This document shows, piece after piece, positions 35,878 through 43,906 of a DNA stretch of 50,199 nt. Position 1 is the stretch's first letter. The number at the start of each line of letters is the position of its first letter. This DNA comes from Rugamonas violacea. GTDB lineage: Bacteria > Pseudomonadota > Gammaproteobacteria > Burkholderiales > Burkholderiaceae_D. The stretch spans positions 14,071 through 64,269 of the forward strand of contig NZ_JAEMNU010000099.1 of NCBI RefSeq assembly GCF_016461825.1. Reading direction: 5' to 3'. Position numbers and translations under genes: made by a program. The notes under the pieces are model-generated. The model did no database searches, was not told the DNA's origin, and saw only the letters and a program-made list of their open reading frames with translations.

Positions 35878-36909
35878 ATGAACATGAGCCATACCGCCGT
35901 TCCCACACCGCCGATCGAGCTGGTTTGCCCGGCCGGCAGCCTGCCGGCGTTGAAGGCCGCCGTCGACAACGGCGCCGACTGCGTCTATCTGGGCTTCCGC
36001 GACGCCACCAATGCGCGCAACTTCGCCGGCCTGAATTTCGACGACGCTGCCATCGCCCAAGGCATCGACTACGCCCACCGCAAGGACCGCAAGGTGCTGC
36101 TGGCGCTGAACACCTATCCGCAGCCGGACAGCGCCGCGCTGTGGCGCAGCGCCATCGACCGCGCCGCCGAAGCCGGCGTCGACGCGGTGATCCTGGCCGA
36201 TCCCGGCCTGATGCGCTACGCCGCCGACCACTATCCCGATCTACGCCTGCACCTGTCGGTGCAGGGCTCGGCCACCAATTACGAGGCGATCAACTTCTAT
36301 CACAAGCACTTCGGCGTGGCGCGCGCGGTGCTGCCGCGCGTGCTGTCGATGGCCCAGGTGGAACTGGTCAAGGTCAACACGCCGGTCGACATCGAGGTGT
36401 TCGGCTTCGGCAGCCTGTGCGTGATGGTCGAGGGCCGCTGCGCGCTGTCGTCCTACGCCACCGGCGAGTCGCCCAACACCCACGGCGTGTGCTCGCCGGC
36501 CAAGGCGGTGCGCTGGCAGCAGACGCCGAAGGGCCTGGAGTCGCGCCTGAACGGCGTGCTGATCGACCGTTACACCGAAACCGAGAACGCCAGCTATCCG
36601 ACCTTGTGCAAGGGCCGCTTCGACGTCGCGGGCGAGAACTACTACGCCATCGAGGAGCCGACCAGTTTGAACACGCTGGAGCTGCTGCCGCAGCTGATCG
36701 CCATGGGCATCCGCGCCGTCAAGATCGAGGGCCGCCAGCGCAGCCCGGCCTACGCGGCGCAGGTGACGCGGGTGTGGCGCGAGGCGATCGACCAATGCCT
36801 GCAAAACCCGGCGCGCTATTCGGTGCGGCCGGCCTGGATGAGCGAATTGAACAAAGTGGCGGAGGGGCAGCAGCACACGCTGGGCGCCTACCACCGCTCG
36901 TGGAAATGA
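35878..36909 (+). CDS. ubiU: O2-independent ubiquinone hydroxylation protein UbiU
   Basis: A 343-aa U32-peptidase-like 4Fe-4S protein. Cys181, Cys188, Cys205 and Cys244 have exactly the spacing (7, 17, 39) of the cluster ligands Cys169, Cys176, Cys193 and Cys232 in E. coli UbiU. Other family segments are ELVCPAGSLPALKAAVDNGA and VYLGFRDATNARNF. UbiU and UbiV form a complex that hydroxylates ubiquinone precursors without oxygen, using prephenate as donor in E. coli. The ATG at 35878 gives the best N-terminus (another Met is two codons on). ubiV follows by 13 bp, and the operon starts at an FNR box. Confidence 0.94.
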   Translation: MNMSHTAVPTPPIELVCPAGSLPALKAAVDNGADCVYLGFRDATNARNFAGLNFDDAAIAQGIDYAHRKDRKVLLALNTYPQPDSAALWRSAIDRAAEAGVDAVILADPGLMRYAADHYPDLRLHLSVQGSATNYEAINFYHKHFGVARAVLPRVLSMAQVELVKVNTPVDIEVFGFGSLCVMVEGRCALSSYATGESPNTHGVCSPAKAVRWQQTPKGLESRLNGVLIDRYTETENASYPTLCKGRFDVAGENYYAIEEPTSLNTLELLPQLIAMGIRAVKIEGRQRSPAYAAQVTRVWREAIDQCLQNPARYSVRPAWMSELNKVAEGQQHTLGAYHRSWK

Positions 36910-36922
36910 ATCAGGAGAGAAC

Positions 36923-37852
36923 ATGTTGAAACTCGCGTTGGGCCCCGTCCTGTACTACTGGCCGCGTGACACGGTATTGAAATTCTACGAGGAGGTGGCC
37001 GACAGCGCCGCCGACATCGTCTACCTCGGCGAGACGGTGTGCTCGCGCCGCCACGAGCTGCGCCTGTCCGACTGGCTCGACGTGGCCGAGCGGTTGCAGG
37101 CGGCCGGCAAGGAGGTGGTGCTGTCGACCCAGGTGCTGCTCGAATCGACCGCCGACATGAGCACGCTGCGCCGCATCACCGACAACGGCCGCTTCATGGT
37201 CGAGGCGAACGATATGGGCGCGGTGCATTGCCTGGCCGGCGAGGTGCCCTTCGTCGCCGGGCCGCACCTGAACATCTATAACCCGCCAACCCTGCAGTTG
37301 TTACAGCAAATGGGCGCCAGCCGCTGGGTGATGCCGCTGGAGATGGGCCGCATCGGCCTCGGCGTGATGCAGCAGCACCGCCCGGTCGGCATGCAGACCG
37401 AGTTGTTCGCCTACGGCCGCATGCCGCTGGCCTTTTCGGCGCGCTGCTTCACCGCGCGCCACCGCAATCTGCCGAAGGACAACTGCCAGTTCAGCTGCCT
37501 GGAGCACGCCGACGGCCTGCTGATGCAGACCCGCGAGAACGCCCCCTTCCTGGTGTTGAACGGCACGCAGACGCAGTCGGCGCTGGTCTACAACCTGGCC
37601 GGCGAGCTCGATCGCATCGCCGCGATGGGCGTTGACGTGGTGCGTATCAGCCCGCAGGCCGAACACAGTGTCAAGGTGCTCGATGCCTTCGACTCGGTGC
37701 GCCGTGGCGCCGCCACGCCGCAAGCCGCTTCGCACGCGCTGCGCCAGTGGATGCCGGCCGAGGCTTGCGACGGCTACTGGTATGGCCGCGCCGGACTGGA
37801 GCAGGGCGGCGAAGCCGAGCGCGCGATGGCGTTGGCCGGGAGCGAGGCATGA
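36923..37852 (+). CDS. ubiV: O2-independent ubiquinone hydroxylation protein UbiV
   Basis: A 309-aa partner of UbiU. Cysteine ligands are Cys40, Cys175, Cys188 and Cys192; the last three keep the 13 and 4 spacing of E. coli UbiV (Cys180, Cys193, Cys197), and Cys40 corresponds to Cys39. Typical segments are KLALGPVLYYWPRD, GETVCSRRHEL and ADIVYLGE. A ribosome site AGGAGA precedes the ATG at 36923. The stop overlaps the ubiT start as ATGA (37849-37852). Role as for UbiU: anaerobic ring hydroxylation in the cytoplasm. Confidence 0.94.
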   Translation: MLKLALGPVLYYWPRDTVLKFYEEVADSAADIVYLGETVCSRRHELRLSDWLDVAERLQAAGKEVVLSTQVLLESTADMSTLRRITDNGRFMVEANDMGAVHCLAGEVPFVAGPHLNIYNPPTLQLLQQMGASRWVMPLEMGRIGLGVMQQHRPVGMQTELFAYGRMPLAFSARCFTARHRNLPKDNCQFSCLEHADGLLMQTRENAPFLVLNGTQTQSALVYNLAGELDRIAAMGVDVVRISPQAEHSVKVLDAFDSVRRGAATPQAASHALRQWMPAEACDGYWYGRAGLEQGGEAERAMALAGSEA

Positions 37853-38322
37853 CGTCCGCCGTCGCCACCGTGCCGGCCGCGCTGGCCGCCGTGTTGAGCA
37901 AGCTGCCGGCCTATCCCGGTTCGCTGCTGTTTGTCGGTGCGCTGAACCTGGCGCTGCGGCGCCACCTGCCGGACGACGTGCGCCAGTCGCTGCAGGGCAA
38001 GCGCATGCGCATCAGCGTGCGCGACGCCGGCCTGGCCTTCGACTTCAGTTGGGACGGCGACCGCTTCTGCGCCTGTCAGCGCGGCGCGGCGGTCGACCTG
38101 GTGGTCGGTGCCAGCGCGCGCGACTTCCTCGCCCTGGCGCGCCGCGAGGAGGACCCGGACACGCTGTTCTTCTGCCGCCGCCTGTCGATGGAGGGCGACA
38201 CGGAGCTCGGTTTGCTGGTCAAGAACACCCTCGACGCCATCGACGCGCCGCTGCTCGAACTGCCGCCCTTGCCGGCGCCGCTGCGCTGGCTGGCGGCGCG
38301 TGCGCGGCATTTAAATCAATGA
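37849..38322 (+). CDS. ubiT: Ubiquinone biosynthesis accessory factor UbiT (SCP2 domain)
   Basis: A 157-aa protein with an SCP2 lipid-binding domain: LFVGALNLALRRHLPDD, then ISVRDAGLAFDFSWDGDRF and DLVVGASARDFLALARREED. The ending (LLELPPLPAPLRWLAARA) is hydrophobic. UbiT takes the place of UbiJ in oxygen-independent ubiquinone synthesis and binds the prenylated intermediates. The start overlaps the ubiV stop by 4 bp, so the proteins are made together. A Rho-independent terminator follows at 38346, closing the operon. Confidence 0.9.
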   Translation: MTSAVATVPAALAAVLSKLPAYPGSLLFVGALNLALRRHLPDDVRQSLQGKRMRISVRDAGLAFDFSWDGDRFCACQRGAAVDLVVGASARDFLALARREEDPDTLFFCRRLSMEGDTELGLLVKNTLDAIDAPLLELPPLPAPLRWLAARARHLNQ

Positions 38323-38345
38323 ATTTGACGGAATTGATTGTCCTT

Positions 38346-38378
38346 GCCTGTTGCGGCGCGCGGCAGGCTTTTTCTTTT
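38346..38378 (+). terminator. Rho-independent terminator after ubiT
   Basis: GCCTGTTGC (38346-38354) pairs with GCGGCAGGC (38360-38368), including two G-U pairs, around GGCGC, followed by TTTTTCTTTT. It starts 23 bp past the ubiT stop. Confidence 0.83.
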
Positions 38379-38459
38379 CGGTTCGGCCAATATTGATACG
38401 AACGGGTGTATTGTTACAGCATATGACGTAGCGGCCGGACGGACCGCGGGAGCGCGCGC

Positions 38460-39806
38460 ATGCTTAAACAGATCGAGCCGGGCCAACTGGTCGTTGGCAT
38501 GTATGTCGCCCGGCTTGGCTGCCGCTGGCTGGCGTCGCCGTTCTGGAAAAAGTCCTTCCTGATCGAGAGCGGGGATGAACTCGCCAAGATCCGCGAGGCC
38601 CACATCGGCGAGCTGTGGATAGACACCAGCAAGGGGCGCGACGTGCCATCGGCCGACCACGCCGGCGCGCCTTCGCCGGTGGCGCCGGAGGCTGCGGCTG
38701 CGCCATCGGTCGCGGCGGCCGTGCCGGCCGCGCCGGTCGGGGCGCCCGCCGTGGTGCCCGCGCCACCGTCTCCCTTGGTCGCTGCGCCACCATCGGCCAC
38801 CGTCCGACCAGTCGCCACCGTCCGTCCGCGCAGCGGCACGCGCCTGGCGACACAGGCGCCGGCGTCGATCCGCGCCGAGATGGGCCGCGCCAGCAAGACG
38901 CTCGATAGCAGCAAGTCGGCGGTGCGTTCGATGTTCGGCGAGGCGCGCATGGGCCACGCGGTGGAGGTCGGCGAGGCGCTGCTGCTGGTGGAGGATATCG
39001 CCGGCTCGGTGATGCGCAACGCCAACGCCCTGATTAGCCTGGCGCGTTTGAAGACCGCCGACGACTACACGTATATGCACTCGGTGGCGGTGTGCGCGCT
39101 GATGATCGCGCTGGCCCGCGAGTTGAAGCTGGGCGACGACCAGGTGCGCGAGGCCGGCCTGGCCGGGCTGCTGCACGACGTCGGCAAGATGGCCATTCCG
39201 CTGGCGATCCTCAACAAGCCCGGCCGCCTGACCGAGGACGAGTTCGACGTGGTGCGCACCCATCCGATGGAGGGCTATCGCATGCTGCTGGCCTCGATGG
39301 ACATCGGCGCGGCGGCGCTCGACGTCTGCATGCACCACCACGAGAAGATGGATGGCGGCGGCTATCCGCTGGGCCTGAAGGGCGAGCAAATCAGCTTGCT
39401 GGCGCGGATGGGGGCGATTTGCGACATCTACGACGCCGTCACCTCGAACCGGCCGTACAAACAGGGCTGGTGTCCGACCGAGTCGCTGCGCAAGATGGCC
39501 GAGTGGCGCGGCAACCACCTCGATGCGGACCTCTTCATGGCCTTCGTCAAATGCGTCGGCATCTACCCGGTCGGCACGCTGGTGCGCCTGCGCAGCGGCC
39601 GGCTCGGCGTGGTCTGCGAGCTCACTCCCGGCAAGCCGCTGACCCAGCCGAAACTGCGCGTGTTCTTCTCGATCAAATCGGCCACCTACATCGCGCCGGA
39701 GTGGCTGGACCTGGCCTCGGCGGGCTGCCAGGACGCCATCGTCTGCCATGAGGAGGCGGCCACCTGGAAGCTGGTCGACATCGACCGCTACTGGATGGGC
39801 GAGTAG
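38460..39806 (+). CDS. HD-GYP cyclic-di-GMP phosphodiesterase with DUF3391
   Basis: About 448 aa, cytoplasmic. Residues 1-60 are a DUF3391 domain (IEPGQLVVGMYVARLGCRWL, ELWIDTSKG). An Ala/Pro-rich linker (65-115) follows, then a helical part, and the HD-GYP domain from about 195: HD pair in LLHDVGKMAIP (His239-Asp240) and the complete motif HHEKMDGGGYP (293-303). With both motifs intact it should degrade c-di-GMP, affecting motility or biofilm formation. It is a single gene between the ubiUVT terminator and a convergent hydrolase gene. CGGGAG at about 38447 serves as its ribosome site. Confidence 0.92.
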   Translation: MLKQIEPGQLVVGMYVARLGCRWLASPFWKKSFLIESGDELAKIREAHIGELWIDTSKGRDVPSADHAGAPSPVAPEAAAAPSVAAAVPAAPVGAPAVVPAPPSPLVAAPPSATVRPVATVRPRSGTRLATQAPASIRAEMGRASKTLDSSKSAVRSMFGEARMGHAVEVGEALLLVEDIAGSVMRNANALISLARLKTADDYTYMHSVAVCALMIALARELKLGDDQVREAGLAGLLHDVGKMAIPLAILNKPGRLTEDEFDVVRTHPMEGYRMLLASMDIGAAALDVCMHHHEKMDGGGYPLGLKGEQISLLARMGAICDIYDAVTSNRPYKQGWCPTESLRKMAEWRGNHLDADLFMAFVKCVGIYPVGTLVRLRSGRLGVVCELTPGKPLTQPKLRVFFSIKSATYIAPEWLDLASAGCQDAIVCHEEAATWKLVDIDRYWMGE

Positions 39807-39826
39807 GCGCCGCCTGGCGCCACGCG

Positions 39827-40684
39827 TCAGGGGCGCAGCTCGGGCAGCAGGTGGGCCTCCCACAAGGACTGCTGGAAGGCCGGCTTGAAGAAGCCGAAGT
39901 GGCCGATGCGGCGCACGCCGATCTGCTCGGGCGCGATGCGCCGCATGTCGCGTGGCGCGTTGGCGTAGCTGCTGTGGATCGCCTCGATGTTACGGGCCGA
40001 CATAAACTCGTCGTCGGTGAAGGACAGCGAGACGATCGGCTGGCGGATGGCGTTGTAGCGCGCCCGCGCGCTTGGCCCCTCGGCGCCGACCGCGTAGTCG
40101 CGGTGCAGGCACCAGCGGCGCCACTGCTCGATCACGCCGCGCGGCAGGTCGCCCACCATGCCCAGTCGTTTGCCGGGGAAGTAGCCGCACAGCGGCACCG
40201 TCAGCGGCACGAAGAAATACCACATCGACCATACCGTGCGCTTGAGCGAGGGCGTGTTCTCGCGCCAGTAGCCGCTGCCGGTGGCGATGGTCAGCACCTT
40301 GCTCACCCGTTGGTTGTTGGGCACGAAGGGCAGGATCTGTCCGCCCAGGCTGTGGCCCAGCCAGTACAGCGGCAGCCCGGGGGCGCGGGCGCAGACCGCG
40401 TCGATCATGGCGGCGCAGTCGCGCGTGGCCCAACTGAGCACGTCGGCGTCGAGCTCGCGCAGGTGGCCGCGGCGCGACAGGCCGATGCCGCGATAGTCGA
40501 AGGTGGCCACCAGCAGGCCCTGGCCCGCCAGCCATTCGGCGAAGGCGGTGTAGTAGTCCTGCGGTACGGCCATGGCCGGCGCCAGCAGCACCGCGCCGCG
40601 CGCCGCGCCGATGGGCGTGAAGAAGCGGGCGACGATATGCTCGCCGCCGCCCAGATCAATTTCCTGTTGCTCGAACGTTTGCAT
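39827..40684 (-). CDS. Alpha/beta hydrolase
   Basis: A 285-aa cytoplasmic protein of the alpha/beta-hydrolase fold. The nucleophile elbow is GHSLGG (about residue 110), and the N-terminal part has VLLAPAMAVPQDYYTAFAEW and a TFDYRGIGLS motif. A late His in RIGHFGFF is the likely catalytic base, and Asp in FTDDEFMS the likely acid. Proteins of this make-up are annotated as esterases or lysophospholipase-like enzymes, but the substrate is unknown. A MarR regulator gene lies 34 bp upstream on the same strand; the two probably form an autoregulated unit. Confidence 0.82.
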   Translation of the reverse strand: MQTFEQQEIDLGGGEHIVARFFTPIGAARGAVLLAPAMAVPQDYYTAFAEWLAGQGLLVATFDYRGIGLSRRGHLRELDADVLSWATRDCAAMIDAVCARAPGLPLYWLGHSLGGQILPFVPNNQRVSKVLTIATGSGYWRENTPSLKRTVWSMWYFFVPLTVPLCGYFPGKRLGMVGDLPRGVIEQWRRWCLHRDYAVGAEGPSARARYNAIRQPIVSLSFTDDEFMSARNIEAIHSSYANAPRDMRRIAPEQIGVRRIGHFGFFKPAFQQSLWEAHLLPELRP

Positions 40685-40718
40685 GGACTGCTCCTCAATG
40701 GTCGGGCTGGTGGCAATA

Positions 40719-41180
40719 CTAGGGGAGGGTGGCTGGCGCGGCCTGGCCGGCCGGACCTTGGAAGTCGAGCTGTCTGGCGTGTTCGAGGAAGCGGGCGACG
40801 GTGGCCGTCTCCTCGGCGGAGAAGCCGGCCAGTAGCTGGGCGTTGATCGACTGCAGCAGCGGCCGCGCGGCGGCGATCACCTCGGCGCCCTGTGGGCTGA
40901 GGTTGAGCAGGCTGGCGCGGCCGTCGGTGCTGGACGGCGTCTTGTGTACCAGGCCGTTCTCCTCCATGCGTCCGACCAGGCCGCTGATGGCCGAGTTCTG
41001 CAACTGTAGCAGCTGGGCCAGGTCCTTGAGCTGGCAGTCGGGATGCTCCTTGATGGCGAACAGCGCCACCACCTGGGTGCCGGAGACCTTCAGCTCCTCG
41101 GTGAATAGGCGGTCCGCCGAGCGGAACAAATTCTGCTTGGCCTGGGCCAGCAGATGGAAAAGCCGGGGTTTCTTGCTCAC
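40719..41180 (-). CDS. MarR-family transcriptional regulator
   Basis: A 153-aa winged-helix regulator. The DNA-binding core is QLKDLAQLLQLQNSAISGLV followed by GRMEENGLVHKTPSSTDGRA, with the DGRA wing typical of MarR proteins, and flanking helices form the dimer. MarR proteins usually repress their own operon and release DNA on binding phenolic or other ligands. A 41-bp dyad just upstream (41205-41245) is the evident operator. The downstream alpha/beta hydrolase is the likely target; the Dabb protein gene, divergent on the other side, may be a second. Confidence 0.9.
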   Translation of the reverse strand: MSKKPRLFHLLAQAKQNLFRSADRLFTEELKVSGTQVVALFAIKEHPDCQLKDLAQLLQLQNSAISGLVGRMEENGLVHKTPSSTDGRASLLNLSPQGAEVIAAARPLLQSINAQLLAGFSAEETATVARFLEHARQLDFQGPAGQAAPATLP

Positions 41181-41204
41181 GTGCGCTCCGCGTCAAATGC
41201 CGAT

Positions 41205-41245
41205 TTATTACACATGCGGAGTATATTACTACGCATGCGTAATAA
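41205..41245. promoter_or_regulatory. 41-bp dyad, MarR operator
   Basis: Two 19-bp arms (41205-41223 and 41227-41245) match as inverted repeats with two mismatches, around TAT. The right arm contains the perfect palindrome TACGCATGCGTA (41230-41241). The site ends 24 bp from the marR start codon, an ideal place for autorepression. Confidence 0.78.
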
Positions 41246-41321
41246 AAACCAAGCGATTCGGCGGCAGGCCGGGGGCGGGGCCAGATGCCCCGGGCGTGCG
41301 CAACAAAGTTCAAATTCCGAT

Positions 41322-41341
41322 ATTATTAGCGCGCTGATAAT
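41322..41341. promoter_or_regulatory. 20-bp dyad with -10 element before the Dabb gene
   Basis: ATTAT-T-AGCGCGCT-G-ATAAT is palindromic except for one pair. Its right end GATAAT can serve as a -10, with transcription beginning near 41348 and the Dabb gene start at 41374 after AGGAG. An operator overlapping the -10 would allow repression. Confidence 0.5.
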
Positions 41342-41373
41342 GTTCCAAGAAATCCCCCATACAGGAGAAAACC

Positions 41374-41685
41374 ATGTCCGATTCCACGCTGCGCCATCTG
41401 GTGCTGTGCCGCTTCACCGAACAAACCTCGGCCGCCGAGGTGGCCAGCATCAGCGCCGACTTCGCCACGCTCAAACACAGCGTCCCCGGCGTGCTGCTCT
41501 TTGAATGTGGTGTCAACGTCAGTCCCGAGGGGCTGGACCAGGGCTATACGCACTGCTTCCGCCTCGACTTCGCCGGTACGGCCGAGCGCGACGGCTATCT
41601 GGTGCATCCGACCCACCTGGCCTTTGTCGAACGCTTCAAGCCATGGCTGGCGCAGGTGCTGGTGCTCGACTACGTGGCCGGCTAA
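41374..41685 (+). CDS. Dabb (stress-responsive A/B barrel) domain protein
   Basis: A 103-aa protein with the Dabb ferredoxin-like fold: LRHLVLCRFTEQTSAAEV, VPGVLLFECGVNVSPEGLDQ, YTHCFRLDFAGTAERDGYLV and HPTHLAFVERFKPWLAQVLVLDY. Such proteins form dimeric barrels and bind small, often aromatic or olivetolic-type, ligands; some respond to stress. AGGAG precedes the ATG. Its substrate is unknown. The dyad at 41322-41341 and the neighbouring MarR operator suggest tight regulation. It is followed by the convergent dadA gene. Confidence 0.87.
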   Translation: MSDSTLRHLVLCRFTEQTSAAEVASISADFATLKHSVPGVLLFECGVNVSPEGLDQGYTHCFRLDFAGTAERDGYLVHPTHLAFVERFKPWLAQVLVLDYVAG

Positions 41686-41739
41686 GCCACGCTCGCCTCG
41701 GCGAACGGCAGCTTCGCCGGCAGGTTTGTTTAGGTGAGT

Positions 41740-42996
41740 TTAAACCGGCACGGCCTGCGTCACCACTGCGCGCGGCGTGGCCAGCGCCTGCTGCACCACG
41801 TCGCCGATCAGGTCGGCGGTGGCGGCCGACAGGGTCCAGCCGAGGTGGCCGTGGCCGGTGTTGTAGAACACGCAGGGCGCCTTGCCCCGTCCGACGCGCG
41901 GCATCAGGTCCGGCATCATCGGCCGCAGGCCGGCCCAGGGCACCACGCTGCGCGTGCTGATGCCGGGGAAGCACTGCTCGACCCAGGCCAGCAGCGGGCG
42001 GATGCGGTCGGCGCGGATGTCGCGATTGTGGCCGTTGAACTCGGCCGTGCCGGCGACGCGGAAGCGCTCCTCGCCGAGCCGGCTGGAGACCAGTTTGGTG
42101 GCGTCGTCGAGCAGGCTGACGTTGGGCGCGGCGGCGCGGCTGGCGGCGTCGTTCAGGTTGACGGTGATCGAGTAGCCCTTGACCGGGTAGACGTTGACCC
42201 GGTCGCCCAGCGCGGCGGCCAGCTCGCGGCTGGCGGTGCCGGCGCAGATCACCACGCCGTCGTAGCTGTCGCTGTCGGCCAGGCCGTCGCGCAGCGCGGT
42301 GACGCGGGCGCGCTCGCCGATGGTGTCGATGCCCTGCACCTGCTGGTCGAAGCGGAAGTGCACGCCAAGCCGCTCGGCGGCGCGCGCCAGGCCGTTGGTG
42401 AACTTGTGGATGTCGCCGCTGCTGTCGCTCTCGGTGTAGTGGCCGCCGTAGTAGTCGCCGGCCAGCGCAGGTTCGATGGCGCGCATCTCCTGCGGCGTGA
42501 CGGCGCGGCGCGGCAGGCCGCCCAGGGCCAGCAGCTTGGAAACCTCGGCGGCGCGTTCGAAGCCGGCCTTGTCGCGGTAGATGTGCAGGATGCCCTCGCG
42601 CCGATGGTCGAAGTCGATGTCCTCCTCGGCGGCCCAGGCGTACAGGTGCTCGCGCGCGGCCACGGCCAGGCGCGCGGTGGCGATGGTGTTGGCGCGGTAC
42701 TGCGGGATGGCGGCGACGAAGCTGGCGAACCAGGTCAGCTTGTGCCAGCTCGGCTTGGGGTTGACCAGCAGCGGGGCGTCGCTCTTGAGCATCCACTTGA
42801 GGCCCTTGAGGATGGTCGACCAGTGGTTCCACACCTCGGCGTTGGAGGCCGACAGCTGGCCGCCGTTGGCGAAGGAGGTGTCCATCGCCGGATAGCGGTG
42901 CTGTTCGTAGACGGTGACGGCGAAGCCGCGCTTGGCCAGCGCGTAGGCGGTGGTGACGCCGGTGATGCCGCCGCCGATGACTGCTATGCTTTTCAT
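41740..42996 (-). CDS. dadA: D-amino acid dehydrogenase / glycine-oxidising flavoprotein
   Basis: A 418-aa FAD enzyme of the DadA small-subunit family, membrane-associated in known cases. The N-terminus SIAVIGGGITGVTTAYALAK binds FAD, TSFANGGQLSASNAEVWNHW is the DadA motif, and YNTGHGHLGWTLSAATADLI is the C-terminal FAD segment. It oxidises D-amino acids (and possibly glycine) to keto acids and ammonia and passes electrons to the respiratory chain. A tandem glycine riboswitch occupies the leader (43052-43255), so glycine is the controlling signal and a likely substrate. No alanine racemase gene is adjacent. Confidence 0.88.
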   Translation of the reverse strand: MKSIAVIGGGITGVTTAYALAKRGFAVTVYEQHRYPAMDTSFANGGQLSASNAEVWNHWSTILKGLKWMLKSDAPLLVNPKPSWHKLTWFASFVAAIPQYRANTIATARLAVAAREHLYAWAAEEDIDFDHRREGILHIYRDKAGFERAAEVSKLLALGGLPRRAVTPQEMRAIEPALAGDYYGGHYTESDSSGDIHKFTNGLARAAERLGVHFRFDQQVQGIDTIGERARVTALRDGLADSDSYDGVVICAGTASRELAAALGDRVNVYPVKGYSITVNLNDAASRAAAPNVSLLDDATKLVSSRLGEERFRVAGTAEFNGHNRDIRADRIRPLLAWVEQCFPGISTRSVVPWAGLRPMMPDLMPRVGRGKAPCVFYNTGHGHLGWTLSAATADLIGDVVQQALATPRAVVTQAVPV

Positions 42997-43051
42997 GTGT
43001 ACAGGTCCGTATCGTCGAAGGGCCAGGCCGGGGCGCGATATGCGCCGCGAC

Positions 43052-43255
43052 ACCCCCTCTGTTTTGGACCTGAGAGATTCACGAGCCGCCGTGGTGGGCG
43101 GTTCTCGTTTGCTCCTTCGGTGCGCCGGGCGACGTCTGCGCCGGCAGCTCTTCAGAGTTCAAATGCGATATCGGTCCTTTTGCCTGAGAGTTTCCGGGGC
43201 GGTTGCTCCTTCGGCGCTGTCCAACGGGCGACCGATCTGACAGGCTCTCCCGATA
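43052..43255 (-). ncRNA. Tandem glycine riboswitch upstream of dadA
   Basis: On the minus strand there are two aptamers in series. The first, from about 43255, has GGGAGAG, then GCGCCGAAGGAGCAACCG (43221-43204) and CTCTCAGGCAAAAGGACCGA (43190-43171). The second has GCACCGAAGGAGCAAACG (43123-43106) and CTCTCAGGTCCAAAACAGAG (43076-43057). The CCGAAGGAGCAA and CTCTCAGG(C/T)AAAA-type elements are the glycine aptamer hallmarks. The leader ends 56 nt before the dadA start. In other bacteria glycine binding usually turns such leaders on; that is likely here. Confidence 0.93.
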
Positions 43256-43438
43256 TCACGTGCGGCTTGTGGCCATGCTTGCTCCGCGCCGGCGGCCGGC
43301 GAGGTGCGGCAACAGCTTACCGCACTTTCGGCCCGGCCTTCAACAGGTATTTTCGGCCGCGCCGATTTGCCGGCAACGTCGGGCATATCGCTTTCTGTTG
43401 CCACTATCGCCCTGCAAAATCGGCCCGGCCGGGCGAAT

Positions 43439-43468
43439 TTGCCGAGCCCGCCGGGCAGGTTGTATACT
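43439..43468 (+). promoter_or_regulatory. Promoter of the phnA/yjdM gene
   Basis: TTGCCG (43439-43444), an 18-bp spacer and TATACT (43463-43468) form a sigma-70 type promoter. Transcription would start near 43475, 36 bp before the start codon at 43511. The rest of the gap from 43256 to 43438 holds the dadA promoter side and no other feature that I can see. Confidence 0.6.
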
Positions 43469-43510
43469 GTCGCCTTTCCATCCGGCTCCAGCCTTACACA
43501 GGACGATCAT

Positions 43511-43855
43511 ATGAGCGCTTTACCTCCCTGCCCGAAATGCAATTCCGAATACACCTACGAGGACGGCGCCAACTACGTTTGCCCTGAGTGCGCCCACGAG
43601 TGGAGCGCGCAGGCCGGTGCCGAGGCGGCCGAAGAAGGTCCCAAGGTCTACCGCGACTCGACCGGCACGGTGCTGCAGGATGGCGACACGGTCACCGTCA
43701 TCAAGGATCTGAAACTGAAGGGTGGTGGCGGCACCGTCAAGATGGGCACCAAGGTCAAGAATATCCGCCTGGTCGACAGCGACCACGACATCGACTGCAA
43801 GATCGAGGGTTTCGGCTCGATGAGCCTGAAGACCGAGTTCGTCAAGAAGGTCTGA
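43511..43855 (+). CDS. yjdM: PhnA/YjdM-family zinc-ribbon protein
   Basis: A 114-aa cytoplasmic protein. The zinc ribbon is at residues 7-30: [13 protein letters not shown], then [10 protein letters not shown], giving two CxxC pairs. The C-terminal domain has [30 protein letters not shown] repeats and a [18 protein letters not shown] ending, all as in YjdM (formerly called PhnA). Despite the old name, these proteins are not established phosphonatases. It is a single gene with its own promoter at 43439-43468 and a Rho-independent terminator at 43911-43942. Confidence 0.9.
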   Translation: MSALPPCPKCNSEYTYEDGANYVCPECAHEWSAQAGAEAAEEGPKVYRDSTGTVLQDGDTVTVIKDLKLKGGGGTVKMGTKVKNIRLVDSDHDIDCKIEGFGSMSLKTEFVKKV

Positions 43856-43906
43856 TGGCGCGGGCCGGAACGGCCCGGCCCGGCCCAGTTTCACACCATC
43901 ACGCCA

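Noticed and set aside
38650..38820. Frameshift or foreign segment in the HD-GYP gene
   Set aside because: The Ala/Pro-rich stretch stays in frame and is a normal disordered linker between DUF3391 and HD-GYP.
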